Origin: Cupriavidus taiwanensis LMG 19424
GTDB taxonomy: Bacteria; Pseudomonadota; Gammaproteobacteria; Burkholderiales; Burkholderiaceae
NCBI RefSeq assembly: GCF_000069785.1
Contig: NC_010530.1
Span: forward strand, 2,288,001 to 2,352,000
Direction: 5' to 3'
DNA: 64,000 nucleotides
The notes under the pieces were generated by a model that saw only the letters and a program-made list of their open reading frames with translations, was not told the origin of the DNA and searched no databases. This document shows positions 36,605 through 46,522 of the stretch, in pieces. The number at the start of each line of letters is the position of its first letter. The stretch's first letter is position 1. A program made the position numbers and the translations under genes.

Positions 36605-38075
36605 TACCGCGCAGGACACCCACGACGCCGCGCACGCCCATACGCAACGCTGGATCGGCGCGCTCAACGGCGCCGCGGCCGGCATTGCCGGGCTCGACAG
36701 CAAGCGCAGCTGCGGCCGCCTGACGCGCGCCGCGGGGCTGGTGCTGGAGGCCGTCGGCCTGCGCCTGCCGGTGGGCAGCGATTGCCTGATCGAGCTGCCC
36801 GCCGGACAGTTCACCACCGACAGCAATGCCCCGCGCACCGCGGAGGCCGAAGTGGTCGGCTTCGGCGCCGACCGCCTCTACCTGATGCCGCAGTCCGACG
36901 TGGTCGGCCTGCTGCCGGGCGCGCGCGTCTATCCGCTGGAGCCGTCGCCGCAACCGGCCGGCATCAGCGCTCCGCGCGAGCCGGGCTCCAAGCGCCTGCC
37001 GGTCGGCGCGGGCCTGCTGGGGCGCGTGCTGGATGCGGCCGGCCGCCCGCTGGACGGGCTCGGCCCGCTTGCCGCGGCAATGGAAGTCCCGCTGGCCGGC
37101 GAGCAGATCAACCCGCTGATGCGGGCCCCGATCGAAACCGTGCTGGACACCGGCGTGCGCGCCATCAACGGCATGCTGACCGTCGGCCGCGGCCAGCGCA
37201 TGGGCCTGTTCGCGGGCTCGGGCGTGGGCAAGAGCGTGCTGCTGGGCATGATGGCGCGCTACACCAGCGCCGACGTCATCGTCGTCGGCCTGATCGGCGA
37301 ACGCGGCCGCGAGGTGAAGGAGTTCATCGAGAACATCCTGGGGCCGGAAGGACGTCGCCGCTCGGTGGTGGTGGCCGCGCCGGCAGATTGCTCGCCGTTG
37401 CTGCGCATGCAGGGCGCCGCCTACGCGACGCGGCTGGCCGAGTATTTCCGCGACCAGGGCCAGCACGTGCTGCTGATCATGGATTCGCTGACGCGCTACG
37501 CCATGGCCCAGCGCGAAATTGCGCTGGCAATCGGCGAGCCGCCCGCCACCAAGGGCTATCCGCCGTCGGTCTTCGCCAAGCTGCCGACGCTGGTCGAGCG
37601 CACCGGCAACGGCCCCGAGGGCGGCGGCTCGATCACCGCGTTCTACACCGTGCTGACCGAAGGCGACGACCAGCAGGACCCCATCGCCGATTCCGCGCGC
37701 GCCATTCTCGATGGCCATATCGTGCTGTCGCGCAGCCTGGCCGAAGCCGGCCACTATCCGGCCATCGACGTCGAGGCCTCGATCAGCCGCGCCATGACCG
37801 CGCTGATCCCGCACGAGCAGTTCGGCTCGGTGCGCCGCTTCAAGCAGCTGATGTCGCGCTACCAGCGCAACCGCGACCTGATCAGCGTGGGCGCCTACGT
37901 GCCCGGCAACGACCCGGAACTGGACCTTGCGATCCAGCTGCATCCGCGCATGGAAGCCTTTTTGCAGCAGGACATCCACGAGCGCGCCGGTTACGCCGAC
38001 GCCATCGCCGCGCTGCACAGCCTCTTCGACAGGAGTGAACATGCTCAAGCATTCACCGCTCAACACGCTGGCTGA
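36597..38075 (+). CDS. fliI: Flagellum-specific ATPase FliI
   Basis: FliI powers early steps of flagellar type III export. The 492-residue protein has the F1-ATPase-like fold with Walker [27 protein letters not shown], the Walker B strand [20 protein letters not shown], and [20 protein letters not shown]. It begins inside the 3' end of fliH and ends 35 bases inside fliJ. Its length is slightly above the family norm because of about 25 extra N-terminal residues. Confidence 0.97.
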   Translation: MPDTAQDTHDAAHAHTQRWIGALNGAAAGIAGLDSKRSCGRLTRAAGLVLEAVGLRLPVGSDCLIELPAGQFTTDSNAPRTAEAEVVGFGADRLYLMPQSDVVGLLPGARVYPLEPSPQPAGISAPREPGSKRLPVGAGLLGRVLDAAGRPLDGLGPLAAAMEVPLAGEQINPLMRAPIETVLDTGVRAINGMLTVGRGQRMGLFAGSGVGKSVLLGMMARYTSADVIVVGLIGERGREVKEFIENILGPEGRRRSVVVAAPADCSPLLRMQGAAYATRLAEYFRDQGQHVLLIMDSLTRYAMAQREIALAIGEPPATKGYPPSVFAKLPTLVERTGNGPEGGGSITAFYTVLTEGDDQQDPIADSARAILDGHIVLSRSLAEAGHYPAIDVEASISRAMTALIPHEQFGSVRRFKQLMSRYQRNRDLISVGAYVPGNDPELDLAIQLHPRMEAFLQQDIHERAGYADAIAALHSLFDRSEHAQAFTAQHAG

Positions 38076-38499
38076 CCTGGCCCAGACCGATACCGATGCC
38101 GCCGCGCGCGAGCTCGGCCGGCTGCAGGGCCTGCGCACGCAGGCGGAGCTGCAGCTCAACCAGCTCACGCAGTACCGCCAGGAATACCGCGAACGCATGC
38201 AGGCGGTGGCCGCGCAGGGCATGAGCTCCAGCCGCTGGCAGGACTTCTCGCGCTTCCTGGATGCGCTGGACCAGGCCATCCGCCAGCAGGGCGCGGCGCT
38301 GGCCAAGGCCGAGGCCGACCTGCTGGCCGGCCGCAGCCACTGGCAGCACCAGAAGCGCCGCCTGAACTCGTTCGACACGCTGATCGCCCGCGCGGAAGCG
38401 AAGCAGGAACAGGTGGCCGCGCGCCGCGAGCAGCGCGCCAATGACGAATATGCCGCCCGCCTGGTCCGCACCGCGGCCAGCCGCCTGAGCGAAGCCTGA
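38041..38499 (+). CDS. fliJ: Flagellar export protein FliJ
   Basis: FliJ is the coiled-coil stalk of the export ATPase. The 152-residue protein is almost fully helical and Gln/Arg/Ala-rich, with [17 protein letters not shown] and [19 protein letters not shown]. It overlaps the fliI end by 35 bases, so the ATG at 38041 is inside fliI; a later in-frame start would cut the first helix. Confidence 0.93.
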   Translation: MLKHSPLNTLADLAQTDTDAAARELGRLQGLRTQAELQLNQLTQYRQEYRERMQAVAAQGMSSSRWQDFSRFLDALDQAIRQQGAALAKAEADLLAGRSHWQHQKRRLNSFDTLIARAEAKQEQVAARREQRANDEYAARLVRTAASRLSEA

Positions 38500-38549
38500 A
38501 CGATGCCTGGGCGGCAACCACCGGCCGGGCCACACCGTAGCGAATCCCC

Positions 38550-39998
38550 ATGATCGATATCAGCCAGATTGTCAGCAGCGCCGCCAACGCGGTGGAAGGC
38601 GCCCGGCGCGCGAGCGCGGACGCGGCCACCAATGGCTTCCGCGATGCGCTCTCGCAGGCGCGCGACAGCCACAAGGCCGCCGCACCGGCGCCCGCCGCCA
38701 GGGAGACGGTCGCGCGCGACACGCCCGCGGCGCGGCCCGCGGGCGCACAGGCGGACACCGGCAAGCCGCAGCATGCCGCCGCCAACGGCAAACAGCCCGC
38801 TGCCGGCGAAAAGGATCAGGACAAGGAAGACGCCGCGGCAGCAACGCCGACCGATGCAGCCGCCGCCGGGGCAGCAGCCGCATTGGCGCTGATGCTTCCC
38901 GCCGCCGCGCCAGCGAACCCCGCCGCCACGCCAGCCGGCGCGGCGGGCGCTGCCATCGCCGGCATGACGGACACCGGTGGTGCCGCGGCCTTGCAGGCAG
39001 CGCTCGGCAACACCGTGCCGAACGCCACCGCGCAAAGCCAGGTCGAAACCGGCACCACCGCAGGCCCTGCTGACGGCACCGCATTGCCCGACCCGTTGCA
39101 GGCAGTTGCCGCCGAATCGCGACCGGCGCAGCCGTCGGTCGCCGACACGCTCGCCACCATCGCCTCGCAACGCGCGGCGCTGCAGCCGGGCGGCAGCGCC
39201 GGCACCGATGCAAAAGCTGGCCCCACGCCCCAGCCCGTTGCGAGCGACGCGCTGGCACTGCGCCAAGCGGACCTGCCGGCCCAGGACACCGGCGCCTCCG
39301 CAGGCGGATCGGGGCATCGCCCTGACAGCGGTCTCGGCCAGCATCGCGCCGATCCGCTCGCGGCCAATCCTGCCGCGCCGGATGCCCGGCCCGCCACCGG
39401 CCAGTTCGCCGCCGCGCAAGCTGCCGCGCGCGCCGGCGAGACTGCCGCGGCCACTCCCGACAGCACCGCTGCCGTGGCGGCCACGCTGGCCGGACAGCCC
39501 GCTCCGGCCGCTGCCGCCGCTGCCGCCAGCCGGCCCGTGGTGGCCCCGCCGCTGTACGACAGCCAGTGGCCGCAGGCCCTGAGCCAGCAAATGATCCGCC
39601 TGGGCACGCAAGGCCAGCAAAGCGCCGAACTGCAGCTGAACCCGCCTGACCTGGGGCCGCTGAAGGTGGTGCTCAACGTGGTCAACGACCAGGCCCAGGC
39701 GCAATTCGTCTCGCCGCATCAGGCCGTGCGCGCCGCGGTCGAAGCCGCGCTGCCGCACCTTCGCACCGCGCTGTCGGAAAACGGCATCCAGCTGGGCCAC
39801 ACCTCGGTCGGCGCCGATGGCTTTGCCAGCCAGGCCGGCAACGGCAACGGTCAGCAACAGCAGGCGCCGGGGCATGGGCGCGGACAGGCTGGCTTTGGGG
39901 GCACTGCCGTGGCGGCGGTTGAGCCGGGGCCCGGGGCCAGTGCTGCGGCACGGCCTGCGCGTGTGCTGGGGCGGGGGGAGATTGATACGTTTGCGTGA
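38550..39998 (+). CDS. fliK: Flagellar hook-length control protein FliK
   Basis: FliK measures hook length and triggers the export switch. The 482-residue protein has a long Ala/Pro/Thr-rich ruler region (about 40-340) and the C-terminal Flg_hook domain with QWPQALSQQMIRLGTQGQQ, AELQLNPPDLGPLKVVLNVV and ALPHLRTALSENGIQLGHTSV. A Gly/Gln-rich tail follows. It ends the fliFGHIJK operon; a hairpin lies 43 bases downstream. It is the canonical copy compared with the divergent one at 21937. Confidence 0.94.
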   Translation: MIDISQIVSSAANAVEGARRASADAATNGFRDALSQARDSHKAAAPAPAARETVARDTPAARPAGAQADTGKPQHAAANGKQPAAGEKDQDKEDAAAATPTDAAAAGAAAALALMLPAAAPANPAATPAGAAGAAIAGMTDTGGAAALQAALGNTVPNATAQSQVETGTTAGPADGTALPDPLQAVAAESRPAQPSVADTLATIASQRAALQPGGSAGTDAKAGPTPQPVASDALALRQADLPAQDTGASAGGSGHRPDSGLGQHRADPLAANPAAPDARPATGQFAAAQAAARAGETAAATPDSTAAVAATLAGQPAPAAAAAAASRPVVAPPLYDSQWPQALSQQMIRLGTQGQQSAELQLNPPDLGPLKVVLNVVNDQAQAQFVSPHQAVRAAVEAALPHLRTALSENGIQLGHTSVGADGFASQAGNGNGQQQQAPGHGRGQAGFGGTAVAAVEPGPGASAAARPARVLGRGEIDTFA

Positions 39999-40040
39999 AG
40001 AACTCCGCCACGCGGATTCGACTGCGCCCGCATGAAAGAG

Positions 40041-40065
40041 CAAGGCCGCCTCAAGGGCGGCCTTG
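40041..40065 (+). terminator. Terminator hairpin of the fli operon
   Basis: CAAGGCCGCC and GGCGGCCTTG form a perfect ten-bp stem with a five-base loop. TCATGTC follows, so the T-run is poor. Position after fliK and before the toxin-antitoxin pair supports the call. Confidence 0.75.
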
Positions 40066-40141
40066 TCATGTCAGCAGAAGCGAAGCGTGGAAGCTCGGAC
40101 ACGTTGCTGCAACAAGATTGGACGTTTTGCTGCTAGAATAC

Positions 40142-40159
40142 GTAAACATTTTTGCTTAC
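40142..40159. promoter_or_regulatory. Possible hicAB operator or promoter dyad
   Basis: GTAAAC and GCTTAC form an imperfect inverted repeat about a T-run. TAGAAT just upstream (40133-40138) could be a -10 box. It lies about 33 bases before the hicA GTG. HicB-type antitoxins bind such dyads. The match is short. Confidence 0.35.
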
Positions 40160-40191
40160 CCTGAACGCCACTGATCGGCAGGGGGTTTCGG

Positions 40192-40367
40192 GTGAAGCAA
40201 AGTGAATTTCGGCGATGGCTCGCCGGACAAGGCGCGACCTTCAGCGAGGCGCCAAGCATGTCAGGGTGTATCTCAATGGCAGGCAGTCGACCTTGCCGCG
40301 GCATCCCAGCCATGAAATCGGCGAGGGGCTACGCAAGGCGATCCTCAAGCAACTCGGCCTGTCGTGA
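40192..40367 (+). pseudogene. hicA: hicA toxin gene with a one-base frameshift
   Basis: HicA is a small mRNA-cutting toxin with a dsRNA-binding fold. Frame one from the GTG at 40192 reads VKQSEFRRWLAGQGATFSE, a normal HicA start. From 40254 the next frame reads KHVRVYLNGRQSTLPRHPSH and EIGEGLRKAILKQLGLS to a stop at 40367, a normal HicA end including the catalytic His. The join needs one extra base near 40249; a GGG shortened to GG explains it. As written the toxin is broken, and frame one runs on without a stop into hicB. A sequencing or assembly error is the other explanation. Confidence 0.85.
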
Positions 40368-40410
40368 GCCTGCAAGACGTACCTGCCCTTGTCGCCAAAG
40401 GAGTTTCAAT

Positions 40411-40827
40411 ATGCTTCGTTTTCCCGCCAACATTGTCCCCGACGGCGATGGCTTTGCGGTCTCGTTCCCCGATATCCCGGAAGCCCTGACCAGCGGCGCC
40501 ACGATCGAGCAGGCCCGGGAGATGGCCGCCGATGCGCTTGCCACCGCCATGGAGTTCTATTTCGAGGATGGCCGGCCGGTGCCGCTGCCGTCGAAAGCCG
40601 GACGCGGCCAGCATCTGGTCGAGCTGCCGGCAAGCATGTCGGCAAAGGTGCTGCTGCTCAACGAGATGATCGCGCAGGGGGTCACGCAGGCTGAGTTGGC
40701 ACGGCGCCTGCATACCCGCAAGCAGGAAGTCCAGCGCATCGTCAACCTCGATCATGCGACCAAGATCGACACGATCGAGGCCGCCTTCCGGGCGCTGGGC
40801 AAGCGGCTGGAACTGAAGGTCGCCTGA
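40411..40827 (+). CDS. hicB: HicB antitoxin
   Basis: The 138-residue protein begins at an ATG with AAAGGAG upstream. The N-terminal HicB-like fold shows MLRFPANIVPDGDGFAVSFP, DIPEALTSGATIEQAREMAA and DALATAMEFYFEDGRPVPLP. A C-terminal helix-turn-helix with QGVTQAELARRLHTRKQEV binds DNA. HicB neutralises HicA and represses the operon. With hicA frameshifted it may remain only as a regulator. Confidence 0.93.
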   Translation: MLRFPANIVPDGDGFAVSFPDIPEALTSGATIEQAREMAADALATAMEFYFEDGRPVPLPSKAGRGQHLVELPASMSAKVLLLNEMIAQGVTQAELARRLHTRKQEVQRIVNLDHATKIDTIEAAFRALGKRLELKVA

Positions 40828-40860
40828 ACCCGCCGGGCCACAGCAGCGCCCCTACCCACC

Positions 40861-41523
40861 ATGACGTTCGACCTGTTCGACGACCTGCCCGAAGACTGCG
40901 CCGCCACCCCCATCATCGAACCCCTCGCCGACGGCGCCGTCGTGCTGCGCGGCGCGGCGCGGGCCAGTGCCGAAGTGCTGCTCGCCGATGTGCAAACCAT
41001 CCTGGCCCTGGCCCCCTGGCGGCACATGGTCACCCCCGGCGGGCTGAAGATGTCGGTGGCGATGACCAACTGCGGCGCGTGCGGCTGGGTCTCCGACGCG
41101 CGCGGCTATCGCTACGACGCGGTCGATCCGCTGAGCGGACAGGCGTGGCCCGACATGCCGGCGAGTTTCCGAGAGCTGGCCGCCAGCGCGGCGGAGCAGG
41201 CGGGTTTTGCCGGCTTTGCGCCGGATGCCTGCCTGATCAACCGCTATGTGCCGGGCACCCGCCTGTCGCTGCACCAGGACCGCGACGAGCGCGATTTCAC
41301 CGCGCCCATCGTCTCGGTGTCGCTGGGGCTGCCGGCGGTGTTTCTGTTCGGCGGCATGCGCCGTGCCGACAAGCCGCAGCGGATACGGCTGGCGCATGGC
41401 GACGTGGTGGTGTGGGGCGGGCCGTCGCGGCTGGCGTTCCACGGCGTGGCGCCGCTGGCCGATGGCGATCATCCGCTGCTGGGGCCGCTGCGCATCAACC
41501 TGACGTTCCGCAAGGCGCGATAG
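40861..41523 (+). CDS. alkB: AlkB-family DNA alkylation repair dioxygenase
   Basis: AlkB removes methyl groups from 1-methyladenine and 3-methylcytosine using Fe(II) and 2-oxoglutarate. The 220-residue protein contains MTNCGACGWVSDARGYRY, LINRYVPGTRLSLHQDRDE with the iron-binding His and Asp, GDVVVWGGPSRLAFHGV with the second His, and RINLTFRK with the 2-oxoglutarate-binding Arg residues. It matches E. coli AlkB in length. It follows hicB by 33 bases but is probably functionally separate. Confidence 0.95.
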   Translation: MTFDLFDDLPEDCAATPIIEPLADGAVVLRGAARASAEVLLADVQTILALAPWRHMVTPGGLKMSVAMTNCGACGWVSDARGYRYDAVDPLSGQAWPDMPASFRELAASAAEQAGFAGFAPDACLINRYVPGTRLSLHQDRDERDFTAPIVSVSLGLPAVFLFGGMRRADKPQRIRLAHGDVVVWGGPSRLAFHGVAPLADGDHPLLGPLRINLTFRKAR

Positions 41524-41617
41524 GCGCGCTAGCCGCCTGCCCCGGCCTTGGCACTTTGGCGGGGGTTTTCTACAGTCAATGGACTGTCCCGAACGCCACC
41601 GTGCAAAGGCCCTTCCC

Positions 41618-42106
41618 ATGCATCTCGACGGCTCCTGCCATTGCGGCGCGGTCCACTTCTCGCTCGAGTCCGATTCGCCCTGCCCATACATGCATTGCCA
41701 TTGCTCGATCTGCCGCAAGACGGCGGGTGGTGGCGGCTATGCCATCAACATCGGCGGCGATGCCGCCACGCTGCGCGTGCGCGGGCGCAAGCACCTGGGC
41801 GTCTACCGCGCCGTGCTGCGCGAGCCCGGCAAGCGCGCGCGGCGCTCGCCGGCGCAGCGGCATTTCTGCGTGAAGTGCGGCAGCGCGCTGTGGTTGTGGG
41901 ATCCGCGCTGGCCCGAGATGCTGTATCCGCACGCCTCGGCCATCGACACGCCGCTGCCGCGCCCGCCGGAGGTGGTGGAGGCCTCGCTGGATTCCGTAGC
42001 GCCGTGGGTAGACGTGCCGCGCGGCAAGGGCCATGTCCGCTGCGACACATGGCCGGAGGAATCGCTGGCCGACTGGCACAAGCGGCACGGCCTGCTGTCG
42101 CGCTGA
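41618..42106 (+). CDS. GFA-family (CENP-V/GFA) zinc protein
   Basis: The 162-residue protein carries the GFA-family Cys pattern: GSCHCGAVHF, HCHCSICRKTAG and HFCVKCGSALW. These Cys positions bind zinc. The family includes the glutathione-dependent formaldehyde-activating enzyme, but most members have other or unknown roles. The start at 41618 is chosen because MHLDGSCHCG fits the family start. It lies 95 bases after alkB. Confidence 0.88.
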   Translation: MHLDGSCHCGAVHFSLESDSPCPYMHCHCSICRKTAGGGGYAINIGGDAATLRVRGRKHLGVYRAVLREPGKRARRSPAQRHFCVKCGSALWLWDPRWPEMLYPHASAIDTPLPRPPEVVEASLDSVAPWVDVPRGKGHVRCDTWPEESLADWHKRHGLLSR

Positions 42107-42167
42107 ATGGCGGGCGGGCGCGACAGGAACGGTTTCGTTCAAGCCGCGCGCACGCCGCCGACATCCC

Positions 42168-43085
<918 letters not shown>

Positions 43086-43269
43086 CGTGTTCTCCGTGGC
43101 GGGTGCGATGCAGCGGGCCTGTCGGGCCCGGCAGCGCAGGATCGAATGACCCCGCCGATTTTAGTGCAAAGCGCCGCCCGGGCCGCTCGCGTATGATGGA
43201 GGCCGCCGCGCCTTGCCCCCGCTTCTGTCTGAATCCTGCCTGAAATCCCCCGCATTTCCCCCTGCCCTG

Positions 43270-44034
43270 ATGCCTGACCACCTGCTGCTGTCTTCCCTGC
43301 TGATCTTCGGACTTGGTGGTTTGCTCGGCGCGGTGGGCGGGCTGTTCGGCATCGGCGGCGGGCTGATCGCGATTCCGGCGCTGGGCCTGCTGTTCGGCAT
43401 GGACCAGCAGCTGGCACAGGGCACCGCGCTGGTGATGATCGCGCCCAACGTGCTGATCGGCTTCTGGCAATACCGCAAGCGGGCCGACATTGCGCTGCGC
43501 ACGGCGGTCGTGCTGGGCTTGTCCGCGGTGCTGGCGACGTGGCTGTCGGCGCGCACGGCCACCGCGATGGACGCGCAGTTGCTGCGGCGGATCTTCGCGC
43601 TCTTCATGATCGGCATGGCGCTGTACTTCCTGTGGCGGCTGCTGCCGGGGCGCGCGGTGACGGCGCCGCAGGCGCGCGTCTCGGCACGCTGGATCCCGAT
43701 GGTGGGCGTGGTCGGCGGCTTGTTCTCGGGCTTCTTCAGCGTGGGCGGCGGCGTGGTGGCCGCGCCGGCGCTGGTCGGCCTGTTCGGGCTGCGCCAGGCC
43801 GCGGCGCAAGGCCTGGCACTGGCGCTGGTGACGCCCGGCGCGGTGGTGGCGCTGGCCACCTATGCCCATGCCGGCCAGGTCGACTGGGCCAGCGGCATTC
43901 CGCTGTCGCTGGGCGGCATGCTGACCATCTCATGGGGCGTGGCGCTGGCGCACCGGATGCCCGAGCGCCGCCTGCGCGCGTTGTTTGCGGTGTGCCTGAT
44001 CGCCACCGCGGTGGTGATGCTGGTGCGCGGCTGA
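43270..44034 (+). CDS. TauE/SafE (TSUP) family membrane transporter
   Basis: The 254-residue protein has about eight hydrophobic segments in two repeats. Each repeat carries the family Gly motif: GGLFGIGGGLIAIPALGLLFG near residue 22 and SGFFSVGGGVVAAPALVGLFG near 155. TSUP proteins export sulfite, sulfoacetate or related anions. The start at 43270 gives a short N-terminus before the first segment. Its divergent placement opposite cysK favours a sulfur compound as substrate, but this is only context. Confidence 0.9.
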   Translation: MPDHLLLSSLLIFGLGGLLGAVGGLFGIGGGLIAIPALGLLFGMDQQLAQGTALVMIAPNVLIGFWQYRKRADIALRTAVVLGLSAVLATWLSARTATAMDAQLLRRIFALFMIGMALYFLWRLLPGRAVTAPQARVSARWIPMVGVVGGLFSGFFSVGGGVVAAPALVGLFGLRQAAAQGLALALVTPGAVVALATYAHAGQVDWASGIPLSLGGMLTISWGVALAHRMPERRLRALFAVCLIATAVVMLVRG

Positions 44035-44078
44035 AGCGGCGAAGCCTGCAAATCCTGCGAAGCTCGCGCGCGGCGCGC

Positions 44079-44696
44079 CTACTTGCGCAGCACCAGGCAG
44101 AAGTTGTTGGCCGGCATCGGCACCGGCTCGTCGCAGCGCAGCCCCTGCGCAGTACCCAGCGCGATCACTGCCTCCATGTCGCGCACGCCCCAGTCGGGGT
44201 CGGTGGCGCGCAGCTGCGCGTCGAAGGCGGCGTTGCTGGGGGCGGTATGCGCGCCGCCGCGGCGATACGGGCCGTACAGGAACAGCACGCCGCCGGGGCC
44301 CAGCAGCTTGCCGGCACCCGCGAACAGCGCCTCGGCCGCGGCCCACGGGGCGATATGGATCATGTTGATGCAGACCACCGCGGCGGCGGCGTCGATGCCC
44401 CACGGCTGGCGGCAGACATCCAGCGCCAGCGGCGCGCGCACATTGGCCACGCCCGCGTGCGCGATCCACGCGGCAATCGACGCGCGCGCTGCCGCGTCCG
44501 GGTCGCTCGGCTGCCAGATGATGCCGGGCAGCGCCGCGGCAAAGTGCACGGCGTGCTGGCCGGTGCCGCTGGCGATTTCGAGCACCGTGCCGCTGGCGGG
44601 CAATACCTGGCGCAGCACGGCGAGGATGGGCTCGCGGTTGCGCTCGGTGGCAGGCGCCATGCGGCGCGCATCGGGGTCGTGGGTCTGGCCGGTCAT
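44079..44696 (-). CDS. DUF938 SAM-dependent methyltransferase-like protein
   Basis: The 205-residue protein contains RMAPATERNREPILAVL, the SAM-binding LEIASGTGQHAVHFAAALP, and INMIHIAPWAAAEALFAGAG, as in the DUF938 family. The substrate is unknown. It converges with the TauE/SafE gene, 44 bases apart, and stands alone on the minus strand. Confidence 0.9.
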   Translation of the reverse strand: MTGQTHDPDARRMAPATERNREPILAVLRQVLPASGTVLEIASGTGQHAVHFAAALPGIIWQPSDPDAAARASIAAWIAHAGVANVRAPLALDVCRQPWGIDAAAAVVCINMIHIAPWAAAEALFAGAGKLLGPGGVLFLYGPYRRGGAHTAPSNAAFDAQLRATDPDWGVRDMEAVIALGTAQGLRCDEPVPMPANNFCLVLRK

Positions 44697-44746
44697 GATG
44701 GCATGCGCAGGCGGAAGCTGGGGAACGGGCCTAGCGTAGCAGAAAT

Positions 44747-44771
44747 GGCGCGCGGCCTGCGGCCGCGCGCC
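44747..44771 (-). terminator. Terminator hairpin of the lipoprotein hydrolase gene
   Basis: A perfect 11-bp GC stem (GGCGCGCGGCC with its complement) closes a three-base loop. On the minus strand it is followed by ATTTCT. It lies 11 bases after the hydrolase stop. Confidence 0.7.
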
Positions 44772-44781
44772 GGTCAGCCAA

Positions 44782-46242
44782 TCAGCCTGGCGTGCACGGG
44801 AACGCCTGCGCCACCGACGGCCGCAGCGCCGCCGTGGTCGGGCTTTCGTCGCCGCTCACCAGCGTGTTGTCGGTGAACTTGCAGCCATAGGCCGGGCTGG
44901 CCACGGTGGCGGCGTCCAGCACTTCGTCGCCGGCCGGTTTCACCCCGTTCTGCTCCCAGTTGACCATGTCGTCGAAGGCCCTGGCCTGTTCGGCCACGGT
45001 GAAATCGCAATGGCTCACGCCGCGGATGGCGCGCTGCACCAGCCATTGCGCGGTGCCGTTGGCATCGGCGCGGCGCTTGTAGATCTGCTCCATGCTGAAC
45101 GGCACGTACATGTCGCCCAGCGTATGCAGCGTCACCACCGGCACGCTGATGCGCGCATTGGTCCTGGGTATCCAGCGCAGGCCGTCGCTGCGCGCGCGGT
45201 TGGCCTCGGCGCTGCCGGTGACGCGGAAGATGCCGGCGTTGAACGACTGCTCCGCCACGGATTGCGCCGGGTCGTTGTCGAACTGGAAGGTGATGCCGGT
45301 GGTGTTGACCACGTTCTGGGTCAGGATGCCGTTGACCGAGCCGTCCTGGCCGAAGGTGCTCCACACCGCATCCTGCAACCCCTGCGCGCCCGGGCCGCCG
45401 AAGCCCCAGTCGAACAGCGGCCGCTGCCCGCCGGTCAGGTTGCGCACGATCGCCTTGAGGGTGTCGCCCTGCGCCGTGGTCTGGCCGGGGTAGGTGGTGA
45501 ACAGCGCCGCACGCACCGCCGGCGCGATCTGGGCCCAGTTGGCCGCGGGCCACGCCGTCACCGGATAGCCGGCCTGCTGCTGCGCGGCGGTCTGGTAGGC
45601 GCCGAAGTAATTGAACAGCTCGGTATCGCCGAGCACGCCGCACATCGGCACTGCGCCGTGGTAGCGCACCTTGTGGTTGGCGGCCTGGATGTTCTCTTCA
45701 TCCACCGCCGCGGCCGAGATATGGCCGCCCATCGAATGGCCGACGATGTAGAGGCGCGACGGGGCCGCCAGCGTGCGCCCGTTTTGCGCGGCAATGCGCG
45801 TGAAGGCCAGCGCCAGCGCATTGGTGTCTTCCAGGCCGGCGCGCACGTCATAGTAGTTCTTGGCATAGCTGGACGCGGCCCACGCGTAGCCGTTGGCCAG
45901 CAGGTGACGGCGGATGCTCGGCATGGTCACCGACAGTGCCGCGCCGGTGCCGGCATAGCCGTGGGCGTACATCACCAGCCGGCCGTTCCAGTTCTTCGGC
46001 ACCTCGATGCGGTAGCCGGCGCCATCCTGCACGCCCCACCAGCGGTCGGCCTCAGGCGCGCCGGCCAGCGCCGCGAACGGCAGCGTGGCGGCATCCATGG
46101 TGAAGGTGCGGTCGTCCTGCGGGCGCTTTTCTTCGGCCTGCGGCGGCGGGGTCTGCGCCGGTTCGTCGTCATCGCCGCCGCAGCCATACAGCAGCGTGGC
46201 GGCGAGGCACAGCATCGCGGCTTTCCCGACAGCTCGTTTCAT
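44782..46242 (-). CDS. Alpha/beta-hydrolase lipoprotein
   Basis: The 486-residue protein has a lipoprotein signal (MLCLAATLLYGC, Cys about 21), followed by a Gly/Asp-rich linker. The hydrolase core includes LVMYAHGYAGTGAA (oxyanion region), the nucleophile Ser in YIVGHSMGGHISAA and LHTLGDMYVPFSMEQIYK, and a late His in RGVSHCDFTVAEQ. The family includes secreted esterases and lipases, but the substrate is unknown. It probably acts at the cell surface or in the periplasm. Confidence 0.88.
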   Translation of the reverse strand: MKRAVGKAAMLCLAATLLYGCGGDDDEPAQTPPPQAEEKRPQDDRTFTMDAATLPFAALAGAPEADRWWGVQDGAGYRIEVPKNWNGRLVMYAHGYAGTGAALSVTMPSIRRHLLANGYAWAASSYAKNYYDVRAGLEDTNALALAFTRIAAQNGRTLAAPSRLYIVGHSMGGHISAAAVDEENIQAANHKVRYHGAVPMCGVLGDTELFNYFGAYQTAAQQQAGYPVTAWPAANWAQIAPAVRAALFTTYPGQTTAQGDTLKAIVRNLTGGQRPLFDWGFGGPGAQGLQDAVWSTFGQDGSVNGILTQNVVNTTGITFQFDNDPAQSVAEQSFNAGIFRVTGSAEANRARSDGLRWIPRTNARISVPVVTLHTLGDMYVPFSMEQIYKRRADANGTAQWLVQRAIRGVSHCDFTVAEQARAFDDMVNWEQNGVKPAGDEVLDAATVASPAYGCKFTDNTLVSGDESPTTAALRPSVAQAFPCTPG

Positions 46243-46473
46243 GCCTGGTCTCCATTGTTATGCGGATCTTGTTGTCCTGGGCGAATGGCGCGCCGCCGGC
46301 GAAGTGCCGTGGCGGACGCCCCCACCACTGTAGGACACGGCAGCGCAAGCCGCATGGAGGTCGTCCTCGACACGCTGGGGCCGTTGCAACGGATGCGGGT
46401 TAGCCCCGACTCGCCTGAACCGGGGCCGCGTGTTAACAGACCACGCTCAGATGAGCGATGGCCGTGAATGCAA

Positions 46474-46498
46474 AACGGCGGGCCGAGGGCCCGCCGTT
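46474..46498 (-). terminator. Terminator of the PhoX-like gene
   Basis: AACGGCGGGCC and its exact complement form an 11-bp stem with a three-base loop. On the minus strand TTTTG follows. It stands 24 bases after the PhoX-like stop at 46523. Confidence 0.85.
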
Positions 46499-46522
46499 GT
46501 CATCACCGCACGCGGCCGTGCG

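Noticed and set aside
36408..40043. A 1211-codon open frame on the minus strand opposite fliI, fliJ and fliK
   Set aside because: It is the antisense mirror of well-identified flagellar genes, Ala/Arg/Gly-rich with no domain, as expected in GC-rich DNA.
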